Assembly: GCA_006937955.1 (NCBI GenBank)
Contig: SSNP01000029.1
Span: forward strand, 3,739,065-3,803,064
Direction: 5' to 3'
DNA: 64,000 bases
DNA from: Pachypanchax playfairii
Lineage: Eukaryota; Chordata; Actinopteri; Cyprinodontiformes; Aplocheilidae
Below, one piece after another: positions 33,591-45,500 of the stretch. Both the position numbers and the translations under genes were made by a program. How positions within the stretch are numbered: position 1 is the stretch's first letter; every line of letters starts with the position of its first letter. The notes beneath the pieces were generated by a model. It saw nothing but the letters and a program-made list of their open reading frames with translations. It did not search any database and was not told the DNA's origin.

Positions 33591-35233
33591 AAAAGAAAGG
33601 AGGATGGATTTGTACACACATAATTAGAATTTTTGGTGAATAAAATGCTGCTATTTGCCTCGGTAATATTGCTATTTTATGAGTTTATTATTAATGTTTT
33701 TCTGTGTGTTGTCGTCATAAAAGGAGACTTGTTCACCCCGGGTTTGTTTCTTCAGTAAAAACATTTATTGCAGCTACATAAATGATGCAACGGCTCTTTT
33801 TACTGCATTTATGGATAATAAGATGTTTTTATAGCCATAAAATAGTTATTGAGGGATGTATTGATGGAGCATTATGAGGCCTAAGTGTGAAATGCATGGA
33901 CTGCCACTGGAATATAGATGGATTAACATCTGTCAGTTATTCTAAATTTCATTCAATCTTTTGGTAACTGCAGTTGAGTTCTTTGTTTAATCATGAAACA
34001 TTTTTCCCTCCATCTCCTACACTGTGTTTCATCAAAAACCTCAGGCAGATATTTTTATTTCCAAAGTGATCAAGGTGAAATAACACATTGCTATTGTGGA
34101 TAAAAAAAATAAAGGAATTAATTAGGGGATTGCACTGCAGCTTTTTTATTGGCTTTACCAAATGGATGCCCCCAAGATTAGACTTAAAGTTTGCTCTTTT
34201 AGAATTTGTTAATTTTTCTACTCAAACTGACAAAATACTTATACGTCCATTGTGTAAATAGGCATATTTAATATAGTCTTATTTACAGCCAAATTGTCCA
34301 TGGTTATCAGCAGGTTGACTGATAAAAGACTGAGCTTAGAATGCATTTTTTGAGACATGTTTACAGAATCCTTGCATAATTGTTGCACCTAGAACATTAC
34401 ATACAAAATTCAAAGATTAGATGTACCTCTGAAATACCAAAGAGGAAATCATGACTGGCAAAAACCGTTTTCAAGGACTTTCTTCTCACTTATTCACTGA
34501 TTTTTATAATGTATTTCTCTTTTTTTGCAGAAGAGATGCTTGTACATTGTTGTCCTATGCACTGTACACAGATCAAGACAATCTCAAAAGTTATCAGTCA
34601 TTGCAGTAATTGGTCCTATGGGCAGCATAAAGCATAGAAGCAGCTAAATACAGCACTGTTTTCTTTATATTGTCTTTAGTGTGGAAGCAGCAACAACAGG
34701 TACAGCAGTGAGGAATTTACTCATTGCCCCAATAACACTGTCACAAAGCAGATTATGTATGTAAGCAAAGTATTTTATGACGCTCCCATTGGTTACCATC
34801 CTCCATTTTCCAATCTACCATTGAAAGATTAATATAAGAGAGGGAGACTCAAGTAGGGAAGACAATGGAGACCAAAAGTCTCAAAATATCCACAATGGTA
34901 GGAGTTCCTAGACTTAACCTAAATACTGACAAACCCAGATCAAAGCTATGCACATAAGCACAAAGTAGATTAATTAAATTCCCTAATTAAAGTCATAAGA
35001 ATTACTGACATCCCCGTCCCACCGTGTCATTGCTACCTGTGACTTGTTTATGTGAGATAAACAATTCTTCAAGTGTAAATATCTTTTCTCACATGGACCA
35101 TCCAACTCAAACTATCAGGCATCAGCTGAAAGCAGACATGTCTTGAGCAGGTTGGGTCATTTCATATGTCTTTCTTCTGCTGTCCAGAAGCTTCCTAGTC
35201 CTCCAAGTCCAGATCAGAAAAGCAGAAACTGCA
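33591..35233. other. Non-coding; candidate conserved element at about 33860-34170
   Basis: 33860-34170 is free of repeat marks and has homeodomain- and SOX-like words (GGAATTAATTAGGGG near 34115, CATTGCTATTGTGG near 34087). The rest is unremarkable AT-rich DNA. Confidence 0.3.
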
Positions 35234-35238
35234 GGTGC

Positions 35239-36115
35239 TGTCAGGTGTCATTTCTGCTGTGTGCTTGTGAGTGTTTTCACCTGTGTTTCAGGGGCGTGGC
35301 AGCTGTCACCAACAGGTGGATCCACTTCCATTCATCAGCCACTGAGCTTAAAAGAGGAGTGGTGGTAGAGAGCAGGCGTCAGATTGTTCCACTCTGTTTG
35401 TGGTAGATAATCAAAGACCCACTTAGCGAGATACATTCACTGTATGTTGATCATTACGTGTCTGTGTACCCTTCACCTTGTGCTCCTTCCCAGGACGTCC
35501 TCAGCTGGATCTTTCCAGGACCCCGGTTTCCACACCGTGGCCTTTCCCGGATCCAGCTCTCGCTTTGGCAGATTCCAGGCTGCCTGGTTCTCATCCCGGA
35601 CCTCCTCAGCAGTTCCCACACCGCCTCCGTCCAGGATCTCTCAGAGACGGTTTCCACACCGGTCTCCAACCTGCCTCGCTCTCATCCTCTCCTGGCCTGC
35701 CTCCGCACCATTCCTCCAGCTCCCAGGATCCACCTGTTCACCACCAAGTCAGTCTGTCCGCCCTCTACCAGCACTCACACGCCAGCCTCAGCTGACTGGC
35801 ACCTGCTTACTCCCCGGGACACCTGCAGTTCAGCAAACCGTAAGCCTCACACCTTTTCCCACATCATTCATCCAGGAAATATCACGCACTAACCTCTCCT
35901 CTCCTCCATCTGCTCAGTATCCGCCATCGCTGCCCATACAGCTGAGCCTGCTGCTGCTGGACCTGCTGAAGCAGACTAGTGTTTATCTGCCTGTTATCTG
36001 TACCTGTGAAACTAATCATCATTAAACTCCCGTTTCTAACTTACCACCTGTTGTCCTTTGGTCTGGAGTCTGCAGCTTGATTCAGAGTCCTGTTCTCAGT
36101 ATTACAATCATGACA
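35239..36115 (+). mobile_element. Solo LTR of family A, copy 3, 877 bp, GGTGC TSD
   Basis: It starts TGTCAGGTGTC and ends ATCATGACA, with GGTGC duplicated exactly at 35234-35238 and 36116-36120. It shares GGGGCGTGGCAG, GCGTCAGATTGTTCC and a 3' signal TCATTAAACTCC with the copies at 14507 and 18040. No internal region. The frames of 144 and 193 codons inside it are C-rich by-products. Confidence 0.85.
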
Positions 36116-36120
36116 GGTGC

Positions 36121-37160
36121 TGAAGGACTTTTACTGTATATGTAGTACCAACTTAATTTCATGTGCATTTATGCCTGACCCCAACTTTCTCCCAAAAATG
36201 CTTTGATGATAAAGTTAAGATAATTAGAATCTGCAGAAATGATGTCTTGACTTAACAACATTGACTTCTCCAGACTCTAAAGCTCAAAACTGTATCTCTA
36301 ATAAGAGACTAGGACCTTGTAGGCTGAATAAATAAGAAAAACAGCTCCAATGTGTTTGTCTTCATAACAATGTGTCCTCCTTGCTAATGACTCAAAGGGA
36401 ATTTAAATAACTGTCAGTGTTTTTTAATCAGCCAACATTCAGATCTGTTTGTATAAGTTAAGCTGCTGGACATTAACAGGTGTATAATCATATTAGGCAA
36501 CATTGTTTTAAGAAATCTTAACATAAAGATGTAAGTTAAGATGTGCCAGTCCAAACATTATGCAACCACACATACCCATCATCCAGCCTTATCCCATTTG
36601 GAGAAATAAAACAATGTGTCAGGATTCTGTTCATAGACTTCTCTCATCAGCCTTTAATACAAACATCCCTCAGCAACTTCTAATGATGCTCTCTCTACTT
36701 GGACAGAAAATCTTACCCTGTGATTGAATTTTGGATTTCCTGTCTGGAAGAAAATAGATAATTCAATTTAGTGGTAAAGGGCAAAACACGCTGGCAACAT
36801 ATGATGCGTGTCAAAATATATGCCACCATTATTTTCAATTATGATTCCTACTCCCACATCATGACTCTGGCTGCTGATCGATGCTCCACGGTTTGGTCCC
36901 AAGCACTATCTCTCCACAGCATTCTATTTCCAAGCATTCATGCTTCTGATAAAAACACAATTTTATGCTAATGTACTCTCGGCTTCGACATCTAGGTTTA
37001 GCACCTTTTACTGCTTTAACACCAGCTCTGCCTGTCTGTGTTTCATTCATGTGAACACAAAACAAAGATCTTAATATAGCCCACAGTTTAGTGCTCCCTG
37101 CACCCCACCCAGGCACTTGATCTATGTTTTTGGCTTAACTCATCAAGCTCACCCCACCAT
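36121..37160. other. No feature recognised
   Basis: Non-coding by eye; short frames only. Confidence 0.45.
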
Positions 37161-37164
37161 ACTG

Positions 37165-37215
37165 ACCATAGGGGTCTGTCAGGGTGATGTACTCAGTTCC
37201 TTCTTTTTCACATGA
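37165..37215 (+). pseudogene. Tiny LINE RT scrap
   Basis: The plus strand reads GVCQGDVLSSFFFT, resembling the RT motif GVRQGCVLSPFLF. Too short to classify. Confidence 0.35.
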
Positions 37216-37223
37216 CTCTATTC

Positions 37224-37813
37224 TTAAAGAGGCCATTTCATACACATTTCAGAACTTTGTGGTTATTTCTTAAGTATTAACCAGTAATATGAAACATTTT
37301 GTATCTAAAAAACGTTAGTAAACACTGATTAACAGACCTTTCAATCTGTCTGCGTTAAAATTCGGGTGGTTCCAGCTCCTTCCGTCAGGCCTCGAGCAGC
37401 AGCTCGTTCATATTCATTATTCGAATTTGCTGGACTCTGATTGGCTAACAAACTAGCCTATGAGAGCAAAGAATACTGTTTCCTGCCCCGCTGTGCATGG
37501 TAACAGCAGACGTCGTGTCTTCGGTTTGTTACGTCTTATGCTAACAGCTTTTAGCCAGCAGCATGCTAGGTGTGGTTTCAACTGCAAGAGCTGATGAATA
37601 CTAACAAACAAAGGAGTTGTGATGAAACAGATACAGGCCGTTTGGACTCGGGAGAACTCGGGTTTTATCACCACCTGCGTAGTTTGAGAGATTAAAACTG
37701 AAAGAGAAGTTGTTGACCTGTTTTCACCCACTATGAAGGTAAGAACACCTGTGGAGCTAAAATATTCAACAGAAACCTCAGAAAAACATTTTTTAATGGA
37801 ATGGCCTCTTTAA
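37224..37813 (-). mobile_element. TTAA MITE family 1, copy C (full length, 590 bp)
   Basis: TTAA at 37224-37227 and 37810-37813; edges AGAGGCCATTTC and GGCCTCT. Same orientation as A and G, opposite to B. It carries the same internal landmarks as the other copies. Confidence 0.9.
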
Positions 37814-38589
37814 ATTCAGTTCAAATCAACATGTTAAATTTACCAATGAACATGTCACCAATCACTGCAGCAAAGTGACCAGCACATTAATTTTAACAGC
37901 AGTCAGATCACCAGGCACACAGTTTAGTATTAATATTTATTCACTTGAACATATGTTAGTGAAGCTTATTTGTTTGGTGGAGAGTATAGACTGCAGTGAT
38001 GTACAGATATTAGCAATATTCAGCTCCAACTAAAGCTAACTGCGTGCTTCATGTCAATTCAAACTTGTTTCATAATAAACTATACATTAACCTGTCACGT
38101 TCTGCTTTAAGGAAACCAGTCTAAATTAGGAGCCGAGAGTTGGGAGATGAACAATTACCTCGTCATTCATTATTATGTAATTTAAAACAGCTCATATAGT
38201 TTTGCAAAATCTAATGTTCATTGGTATTTTGGGTGCAGGGTGAAAAGAATAGCCTGAATGGCGCTTTTATGGTGTTTATGTGTGTCAGTCCGAAACTGCA
38301 GCAGATGTTACAGTGTGTCGCTTATCATTTCAGTAAGGCCCTGTTCTGCCAGTACCTCATCTCCCCTTGAAGCAAACTAACAAACACAGTGTGGTAGTTA
38401 GTGTTTGTTGCAGTAAAGAAGTCAGATGTAGGGTCTATATTTACCTTTAAACATGCAGATTCCTGTTTATCAAAGTGCAGAAATACCTTTATTGAGGGCC
38501 ACTATCAGGTAATGCCAACAGAGTTTGAGTTGGAGCAACTCAGATATACCAACATTTATGTTCCCAACCTTCAAATGATTCAACAGTTG
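37814..38589. other. No feature recognised
   Basis: AT-rich non-coding DNA. Confidence 0.5.
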
Positions 38590-38602
38590 TTTAAAACAAC
38601 AT

Positions 38603-38729
38603 CTATCCATTTTCTAAACCTGTTTCTTCCTGTTTAGGGTCGCAGGGAGCTGATGTCTATCTCCAGTGGACACGAGGGGCGAGAGGTGGGGGACACCCTG
38701 GACAGGTCACCAGTCCATCAAAGGGCATT
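38603..38729 (-). mobile_element. Short retroposon, truncated, 13-bp target duplication
   Basis: A reverse-oriented relative of 25100-25430, with CTATCCATTTTC tail side first and CTGGACAGGTCACCAGTCCA inside. TTTAAAACAACAT is duplicated exactly at 38590-38602 and 38730-38742. Confidence 0.85.
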
Positions 38730-38742
38730 TTTAAAACAACAT

Positions 38743-39194
38743 TCTTAATAAATTACTGAACCAAACACAGCATCTGGTCTTGTCTGCTCTGATGGCTCTC
38801 ATTACACTGACAGTGGGCAACAGTCATCATTTCTGCAAGGAGAGGATTCCTCACATCTTGAGCAGCTGAGGGAGAAAATTGTTGACGTGAAGAAGACTAA
38901 GAAGAATCTGCCCCTCATTGGAAAGATGATACAAACCACATTTGCCCAGTGCCATAGGATCAGTGAACCTAATGGACCTTTTGCCTGCTCTCACAGTTGA
39001 GTCTGAGTTTATATGGATCGGCTATTTTTTTTGTGGTAACGGGACAGTTCAGTCAAAAAGGAAAATTCACTCTTCATCTTCCTGTTAAAACTGAGTCGTT
39101 CCTTTCCACTGGCACTACTAAATACTTACCAGTTAATTTTCCCTTTTACTAATTGGCAATTTTATAATTCACTGAAATTGATCATATTGCTTTT
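38743..39194. other. No feature recognised
   Basis: 38860-38960 reads like degraded coding sequence but no family was recognised. Confidence 0.4.
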
Positions 39195-39196
39195 TA

Positions 39197-40798
39197 CAGT
39201 GGGGCAAAAAAGTATTTAGTCAGCCACCAATTGTGTGAGTTCTCCCACTTAAAAAGATCAGAGAGGCCTGTAATTTTCATCATAGGTATACCTCAACTAT
39301 GAGAGACAAAATGAGGAAAAAAAATCCAGAAAATCACATTGTCTGATTTTTAAAGAATTTATTTGCAAATTATGGTGGAAAATAAGTATTTGGTCAATAA
39401 CAAAAGTTAATCTCAATACTTTGTTATATAGCCTTTGTTGGCAATGACAGAGGTCAAACGTTTTCTGTAAGTCTTCACAAGGTTTTCACACACTGTTGCT
39501 GGTATTTTGGCCCATTCCTCCATGCAGATCTCCTCTAGAGCAGTGATGTTTTGGGGCTGACGCTGGGTAACACGGACTTTCAACTCCCTCCAGAGATTTT
39601 CTATGGGGTTGAGATCTGGAGACTGGCTAGGCCACTCCAGGACCTTGAAATGCTTCTTACGAAGCCACTCCTTCGTTGCCCGGGCGGTGTGTTTGGGATC
39701 ATTGTCATGCTGAAAGACCCAGCCACGTCTCATTTTCAATGCCCTTGCTGATGGAAGGAGGTTTTCACTCAAAATCTTACGATACATGGCCCCATTCATT
39801 CTTTCCTTTACACGGATCAGTCGTCCTGGTCCCCTTGCAGAAAAACAGCCCCAAAGCATGATGTTTCCACCCCCATGCTTTACAGTAGGTATGGTGTTCT
39901 TTGGATCCAACTCAGCATTCTTTCCCCTCCAAACACGACAAGTTGAGTTTCTACCAAAAAGTTCTATTTTGGTTTCACCTGACCATATGATGTTCTCCCA
40001 ATCCTCTTCTGGATCATCCAAATGCTCTCTAGCAAACCGCAGACGGGCCTGGACGTGTCCTGGCTTCAGCAGGGGGACACGTCTGGCACTGCAGGATTTG
40101 AGTCCCTGGCGGCGTAGTGTGTTACTGATGGTAGCCTTTGTTACTTTGGTCCCAGCTCTCTGCAGGTCATTCACTAGGTCCCTCCGTGTGGTTCTGGGAT
40201 TATTGCTCACCGTTCTTGTGATCATTTTGACCCCACGGGGTGAGATCTTGCGTGGAGCCCCAGATCGAGGGAGATTATCAGTGGTCTTGTATGTCTTCCA
40301 TTTTCTAATAATTGCTCCCACAGTTGATTTCTTCACACCAAGCTGCTTACCTATTGCAGATTCAGTCTTCCCAGCCTGGTGAAGGTCTACAATTTTGTTT
40401 CTGGTGTCCTTTGACAGCTCTTTGGTCTTGGCCATAGTGGAGTTTGGAGCGTGACTGTTTGAGGTTGTGGACAGGTGTCTTTTATACTGATAACGAGTTC
40501 ACACAGGTGCTATTAATACAGGTAACGAGTGGAGGACCGAGGAGCCTCTTAAAGAAGTTACAGGTCTGTGAAAGCCAGAAATCTTACTTGTTTGTAGGTG
40601 ACCAAATACTTATTTTCCACCATAATTTGCAAATAAATTCTTTAAAAATCAGACAATGTGATTTTCTGGATTTTTTTTCCTCATTTTGTCTCTCATAGTT
40701 GAGGTATACCTATGATGAAAATTACAGGCCTCTCTGATCTTTTTAAGTGGGAAAACTTACACAATTGGTGGCTGACTAAATACTTTTTTGCCCCACTG
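39197..40798 (-). mobile_element. Tc1 element, DD34E type, complete, 1602 bp, ~200-bp inverted repeats
   Basis: TA flanks both edges (39195-39196 and 40799-40800). The ends begin CAGTGGGGCAAAAAAGTATT and the inverted similarity runs inward for about 200 bp (39197-39397 against 40601-40798), much longer than in the DD36E element. One transposase gene lies between. A fragment of the same family is at 60040-60139. Confidence 0.95.
39413..40435 (-). CDS. Tc1-type transposase, 340 aa, full-length but first catalytic Asp replaced by Gly
   Basis: A cut-and-paste transposase of the Tc1 family. Residues 1-110 form two helix-turn-helix units ([19 protein letters not shown] is the first), with a GAPRK linker (59-63) where GRPRK is usual. 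The catalytic domain contains D244 ([10 protein letters not shown]) and E279 (LNPIENLW), 34 residues apart, so DD34E spacing. The first acidic residue should lie in [13 protein letters not shown], but here the sequence is [13 protein letters not shown]: residue 153 is Gly, encoded GGT, one base from Asp GAT/GGT. No stop or frameshift is present and the length is normal. It should bind DNA but, from what is known of DDE enzymes, not cleave it. It starts at the first Met, 363 bp inside the right edge. Confidence 0.93.
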   Translation of the reverse strand: MAKTKELSKDTRNKIVDLHQAGKTESAIGKQLGVKKSTVGAIIRKWKTYKTTDNLPRSGAPRKISPRGVKMITRTVSNNPRTTRRDLVNDLQRAGTKVTKATISNTLRRQGLKSCSARRVPLLKPGHVQARLRFAREHLDDPEEDWENIIWSGETKIELFGRNSTCRVWRGKNAELDPKNTIPTVKHGGGNIMLWGCFSARGPGRLIRVKERMNGAMYRKILSENLLPSARALKMRRGWVFQHDNDPKHTARATKEWLRKKHFKVLEWPSQSPDLNPIENLWRELKVRVTQRQPQNITALEEICMEEWAKIPATVCENLVKTYRKRLTSVIANKGYITKY

Positions 40799-40867
40799 TA
40801 ACTGAACTGATTTTATAAAATTGGCTTTGAATCTGGACCTGTTGATGTGAGCAGTACTTTTGTAACG

Positions 40868-41247
40868 TTAAAGAAGCCCTTCCATTAAAAACAGTTTTTC
40901 TGAGGTTTCTGTTGAATATTTTAGCTCCACAGGTGTTTCTTACCTTCATAGTGGGTGTGAAAACAGGTCAACAACTTCTCTTTCAGTTTTAATCTCTCAA
41001 ACTACGCAGGTGGTGATAAAACCTGAGTTCTCCCGAGTTCGAAGGGCCTGTATCTGTTTCATCACAACTCCTTTGTTCGTTAGTATTCATCAGCTCCTGC
41101 AGTTGAAACCACGTCTAGCATGCTGCTGGCTAAAAGCTGTAGCATAAGACGTAGCAAACAGGAAGAGAGAACGTCTGACGTTGCCATGCGCAGCGGGGCA
41201 GGAAACAGTATACCTTGCTCTCATAGGCTAGTTTGTTAGCCAATCAA
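40868..41247 (+). mobile_element. TTAA MITE family 1, copy D (3'-truncated)
   Basis: It starts TTAAAGAAGCCCTTCC and follows the family to GTTAGCCAATCA, where it breaks off directly into LINE family C. Confidence 0.85.
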
Positions 41248-41960
41248 GTCTTGGTCATCAGCATTCCGTGGCCGCTATCAGATACCCACCTGGTATCCTT
41301 GCACTGTGTAGAGATATGAGCCACCAAGATAAAGGCAAGAAAGCTCCTCCCAAAAGGGATTCACCTCAAGTCCAACACCCTGAGACAGTACACAAAACAA
41401 GAAAGTGGGAGGTTGAGGACCAGACAAGGATGAAAAAGCAATGATTCAGGAATAAAAATCCTTGTGATGAACTACTGAGCAAATGTCTCAGCCTGCAGAA
41501 ACCCTATGTAGAAAAAGAAATATGAGAAAGGATAAGCCCTTTCTTGGCATGTACTACTTACAGATTGAGGAAGTAGCAGATATAGAAAAATCCTACCCAG
41601 AGGCTAGAGAAGGTTGGAGAGAATTACAGCACAGAAGTACTAATTATAGCAGCATAAGAACAGGCTCTCAGCATAAGAGCAACAGAGGCCAGGATCTACC
41701 ACAACAAACAGGACCCAAGATGCAGACTGAGCAAAGATGCCCCTGGGACAGTTCAGCACATAATAGCTGGGAGTAAATTACAGAAATGCAAAGCGTGCAT
41801 GGAAAGCTTCAGCAAAGTGTTTGGAAAAGTGTGCAGGAAGATCAGTGCTAACAGAAGCGGGAGCTACCACAGTCAAAGTGGGAGGTTTCACTAAGGGTGG
41901 TGAAGAATGACAAGGCAAAGATACTGTGGAACCTCCACATTCACATGGCCAACAGGTGAT
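41248..41960 (+). pseudogene. LINE family C, decayed C-terminal region
   Basis: In order, and across several frames, it reads RYPPGILALC, KKAPPKRDSPQ, ELLSKCLSLQKPY, ARIYHNKQDPRCRLSKDAPG, TVQHIIAGSKLQKCKACMES and VFGKVCRKISANRSG. These line up with the post-RT C-terminal region of a common fish LINE (PRCRLCKDAPETIQHI..GCKM). Many stops and frameshifts make it dead. The LINE clade is not assigned. Two more pieces of the family are at 30058-30190 and 31380-31545. Confidence 0.7.
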
Positions 41961-42048
41961 GGCTGAATCACACAGTGTATGACATTTTATTTAACATAAA
42001 ACTTTAATTACTGATACTGGGGAGAAGTATACCAGTCAGTTCAGTCAT

Positions 42049-42622
42049 TTAAAGAGGTCCTTCCATTAAAAACGTTTTTTCTGAGGTTTCTGTTGAATAT
42101 TTTAGCTCCACAGGTGTTCTTACCTTCATAGTGGGTGTGAAAACAGGTCAACAACTTCTCTCTCAGTTTTAATCTCTCAAACTATGCAGGTGGTGATAAC
42201 TCCCGAGTTCAAACGGCCTGTACTTGTTTCGTAACAACTCCTTTGCTCGTTAGTATTCGGCAGCTCCCGCAGTTGAAATCACGCCTAGCATGCTGCTAGC
42301 TAAAAGCTGTTAGCATAAGACGTAGCAAACAGGAAGAGAGTACGTCTACTGTTGCCATGCGCAGTGAGGCAGGAAACTGTATACCTTGCTCTCATAGGCT
42401 AGTTTGTTAGCCAATCAGAGTCCAGCAAATTTGAACAATGAATATGAACGAGCTGCTGCTCGAAGCCTGACAAGGAACCAGGCGAATTTTGATGCAGACA
42501 GATTGAAAGGTCTGTTAATCAGTGTTTCCTGATGTTTTTAGATATAAAATGTTTCAGATTACTGGTTAATACTTAAGAAATAACCACTAAGTCCTAAAAT
42601 TTGTATGAAATGGTTTCTTTAA
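42049..42622 (+). mobile_element. TTAA MITE family 1, copy E
   Basis: TTAA at 42049-42052 and 42619-42622, with the full set of internal landmarks and a few small deletions. Confidence 0.88.
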
Positions 42623-42815
42623 ATTACCTGTAGAGTCTGTAGAGTCTAAAATTTCCCTTTTCACATTAAATGAGACAGTAAAATGTAAAGTAAAATTGTA
42701 GTAGTTGTCTGGAATTGGATTTGAATGCAAAACAACTTACTTATCAGGATAGCCCAGTCTGGTGAAGACCAGTTTTGTCCACTACAAGGCATGTACAGGT
42801 TATAAAATGTTAAAT
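42623..42815. other. Short spacer
   Basis: No feature between copy E and the hAT MITE. Confidence 0.5.
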
Positions 42816-42823
42816 GTAATAGT

Positions 42824-43359
42824 CAGTGTTTGGAATAACGCTGTGTAAAGTAACGGCGTTATGAGACGTGGCTGGATTTTCAGTTACGGAATAATCTAAT
42901 TACAATTTCCAATATTACAACACCTTTCTCGTTAGTGAACGTAAAATGCTTGGTGAAATAAAGTGTGTAATGTGAATGCAACGCTGGCTACATACAAACA
43001 TGGTTTTTGGGAGGCTGGGTTGGTTACGAGATAAGCGATTACGATTGGCTAAGAAAGAGTCACATGTTTCGTGGTGGCCAATCAAAGCTATCAGAAAGGA
43101 CACATACGTACCCCCTCGCAAACTTTTACCAGATTGAAGTGGCTGTCTGTTTATTTGCAATAAATATAGAAAGTTATTTACAATTACTTGTATGTTACTC
43201 ATATCCACTGACTTGGGAAACCTTCTAAAAAAATCCAGATTCTTTTATGTATTGCCACATTTTTTAGTTATGCAATTAGTTACTTTCTCCAGGTAACTAG
43301 TTACTTTTTTGTAGAGTAATTGAGTTATTTACTTTTTGAAAGTAATATTCCCAACACTG
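42824..43359. mobile_element. hAT MITE, 536 bp, perfect 8-bp TSD
   Basis: Edges CAGTGTTTGGAATAAC and AGTAATATTCCCAACACTG are inverted complements with small changes. GTAATAGT is duplicated exactly at 42816-42823 and 43360-43367, the 8-bp signature of hAT elements. Subterminal TAACGGCGTTA and AGTAACTAGTTACTT motifs fit the common fish hAT MITE. No coding capacity; frames at 42915-43228 are incidental. Confidence 0.92.
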
Positions 43360-43367
43360 GTAATAGT

Positions 43368-43950
43368 TGTGTTTACATCAACATACAAGCTTTCTTTTTA
43401 AAATTTTATGTTATGTTGGACAGGGCACAGTGATTATAAAGGTTTACCATGTTTTTTAAACAATTGTTGTACCAGTTGTTCTCATAATCCAGAGCCAGAC
43501 CAAACATTATATAAGAATGCATCAGTGCAATGAAGTGAAGAGTGAAAGAGGTTTGTTTCATTTCACACCAAGTACAAGTTGGTGGTAATGCAATCTCTCA
43601 ATTGTCTGCAATTTGGAGAACAGTTTTGTTGTTGAGTGATTGACTGGAACCCCATTAAAATATGCGATGACCTGAATAATCAGTAAGTCTGGAAATATGT
43701 TCAGCCAAATCTCAAAACACATGAGACACAAGCTCAGAGATATTGTAGATGTAGGAGGGCTGTAAGATGTTACAATATGAAAAATGCTACATCTTTGCCC
43801 CTTTTTTAGGTGCTGGCTTGTCAAATATAATCAAAATATGTCAAAATAATAGTCTCTTTAAAAGCCTTTTTACTTGTTGCTGAAAAATGTCCAGCTGAAC
43901 TATTGTCAACAAAACAGTAGATATAGAGGCATCAGAGCCCTATTATCTTA
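43368..43950. other. No feature recognised
   Basis: AT-rich non-coding DNA. Confidence 0.5.
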
Positions 43951-43952
43951 AG

Positions 43953-44220
43953 TGTGGTGAAATGGACCCAAACACAGGGGAAAACAGCTTAGTAAAGAAA
44001 AAATATAATAATAAAAAAAGGACAAGGAGAATGAAGAACATGAGGACAAGCAGAGTGAGCAACAGTAGAATTTGACAATGAATGGCTGAACCAGGAAGCA
44101 GCTTAATGGGGTGAGTTGATTAGTAGAATGAGCAGCAGCTGGTGGCAGTACAGAGCAGGTGTTAACAATAAACACGAAACAAGGTCTTCTGGTCTGATAC
44201 TCTCTGGGCTTGTTCAGTGA
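43953..44220 (-). mobile_element. LTR fragment, reverse orientation
   Basis: It starts TGTGGTGAAATGGACCCAAA, the inverse of the TTTGGGTCC..CCACA type end seen in the solo LTR at 12704-13306, followed by AACAGCTTAG and an A-rich stretch. No matching far end or duplication was found. Confidence 0.45.
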
Positions 44221-44292
44221 TACGTGGATATGGAAATGTATCCTGACCCAGAACTTTTGGTAGCCATGTTTGCTGAAACTCTATGACATCGC

Positions 44293-45500
44293 TAGGGCTG
44301 TCAAAGGATTATTTTAATAGTCGACTAATCATCAGTTTTTTGGGCAATTAGTCAACTAATCATACCATGTGTAAAGTCTAAATTATTGCACCATGACGCA
44401 GCTGCAATAATGTACCCATATACTTTTTTTAAAGAGTCCCTTCCATTAAAAACAGGTTTTTGGAGGTTTCTGTTGAATATTTTAGCTCCACAGGTGTTCT
44501 TACCTTCATAGTGGGTGAAAACAGGTCAACAACTTCTCTTTCAGTTTTTATCTCTCAAACTACGCAGGCGGTGATAAAACCCGAGTTCGAAGGGCCTGTA
44601 TCTGTTTCATCACAACTCCTTTGTTCGTTAGTATTCATCAGCTCCCGCAGTTGAAACCACGCCTAGCATGCTGCTAGCTAAAAGCTGTAGCATAAACATG
44701 TATCAAACACGTATCAAACAGTATACCTTGCACTCATAGGCTAGTTTGTTAGCCAATCTGACCAGAGCAAATTTGAATAATGAATCTTAATGAGTTGTTC
44801 CCCGAAGCCTGACGAAATCAGCCGAATCTTGACGCAGACAGATTGAAAGGTCTGTTAATCAGTGTTTCCTAACGTTTTTTAGATACAAAATGTTTTATAT
44901 TACAAGTTAATACGTAAGAAATAACCACAAAGTCATGAAATTTGTGCGAAAAGGCCTCATTAACACTAAATAAATCATTAGCGTTCGTAAAGTTAGAGCA
45001 AATACATGACATGTTTGCTAATGGTAATGAAATCACCATTGCTACAGCTGTAATATGAAGTGTGAATATTGAAGTGCGCTTTTACTCAGTGCGTTACGGT
45101 AATTTGAATATTGGATTGCGTTTCCATGTCCTGTATTAGGGTAATCCATGTATCGGAGAGAGAGAGAGAAAAAAGAAAGTTCTGAACTCATTCAGTTGTT
45201 GCACAGTGGAGAGATGCTCATGTTAGACATTCAATAAAGAAGTGAACTGTAAGAAGACAAGATGCTCTATGCACCGCTCGCCATCCCCAACACACCTTTT
45301 AACATGTAAATAACAAGCAACTCCCTGCTAATGTTAGCAGCTAACAAGACAACATGCTTTCTTTTAATGCATCAAGTAGAAAGATGGAAACAGTGGGATT
45401 AAAAACAAAAAACAATGCTTCATAGAATAAACGATGACGTCGATTATTAAATTTATTGTCAACGATTTTGTTTGTCGACTTTATTGTGACTCACTAGACA
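44293..45500. mobile_element. Older DNA-transposon-like repeat interrupted by MITE copy F
   Basis: The left side reads GCTAGGGCTGTCAAAGGATT and AGTCGACTAATCATC; the right side reads GACGTCGATTATTAAAT and TTTGTCGACTTTATTG. Such AGTCGACTAATC-rich ends belong to a dispersed fish repeat. Copy F (44429-44963) sits inside it, so this element is the older one. Exact termini are uncertain. Confidence 0.45.
44429..44963 (+). mobile_element. TTAA MITE family 1, copy F (nested)
   Basis: TTAA at 44429-44432 and 44960-44963. Family landmarks are present, with deletions around 44700 and the right edge changed to GGCCTCA. Confidence 0.88.

Noticed and set aside
35444..36025. 193-codon and 144-codon Pro/Ser-rich frames
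   Set aside because: They lie wholly inside a solo LTR with a 5-bp target duplication; stop-poor C-rich DNA explains them.
39786..40382. 198-codon plus-strand frame
   Set aside because: Antisense shadow of the Tc1 transposase.
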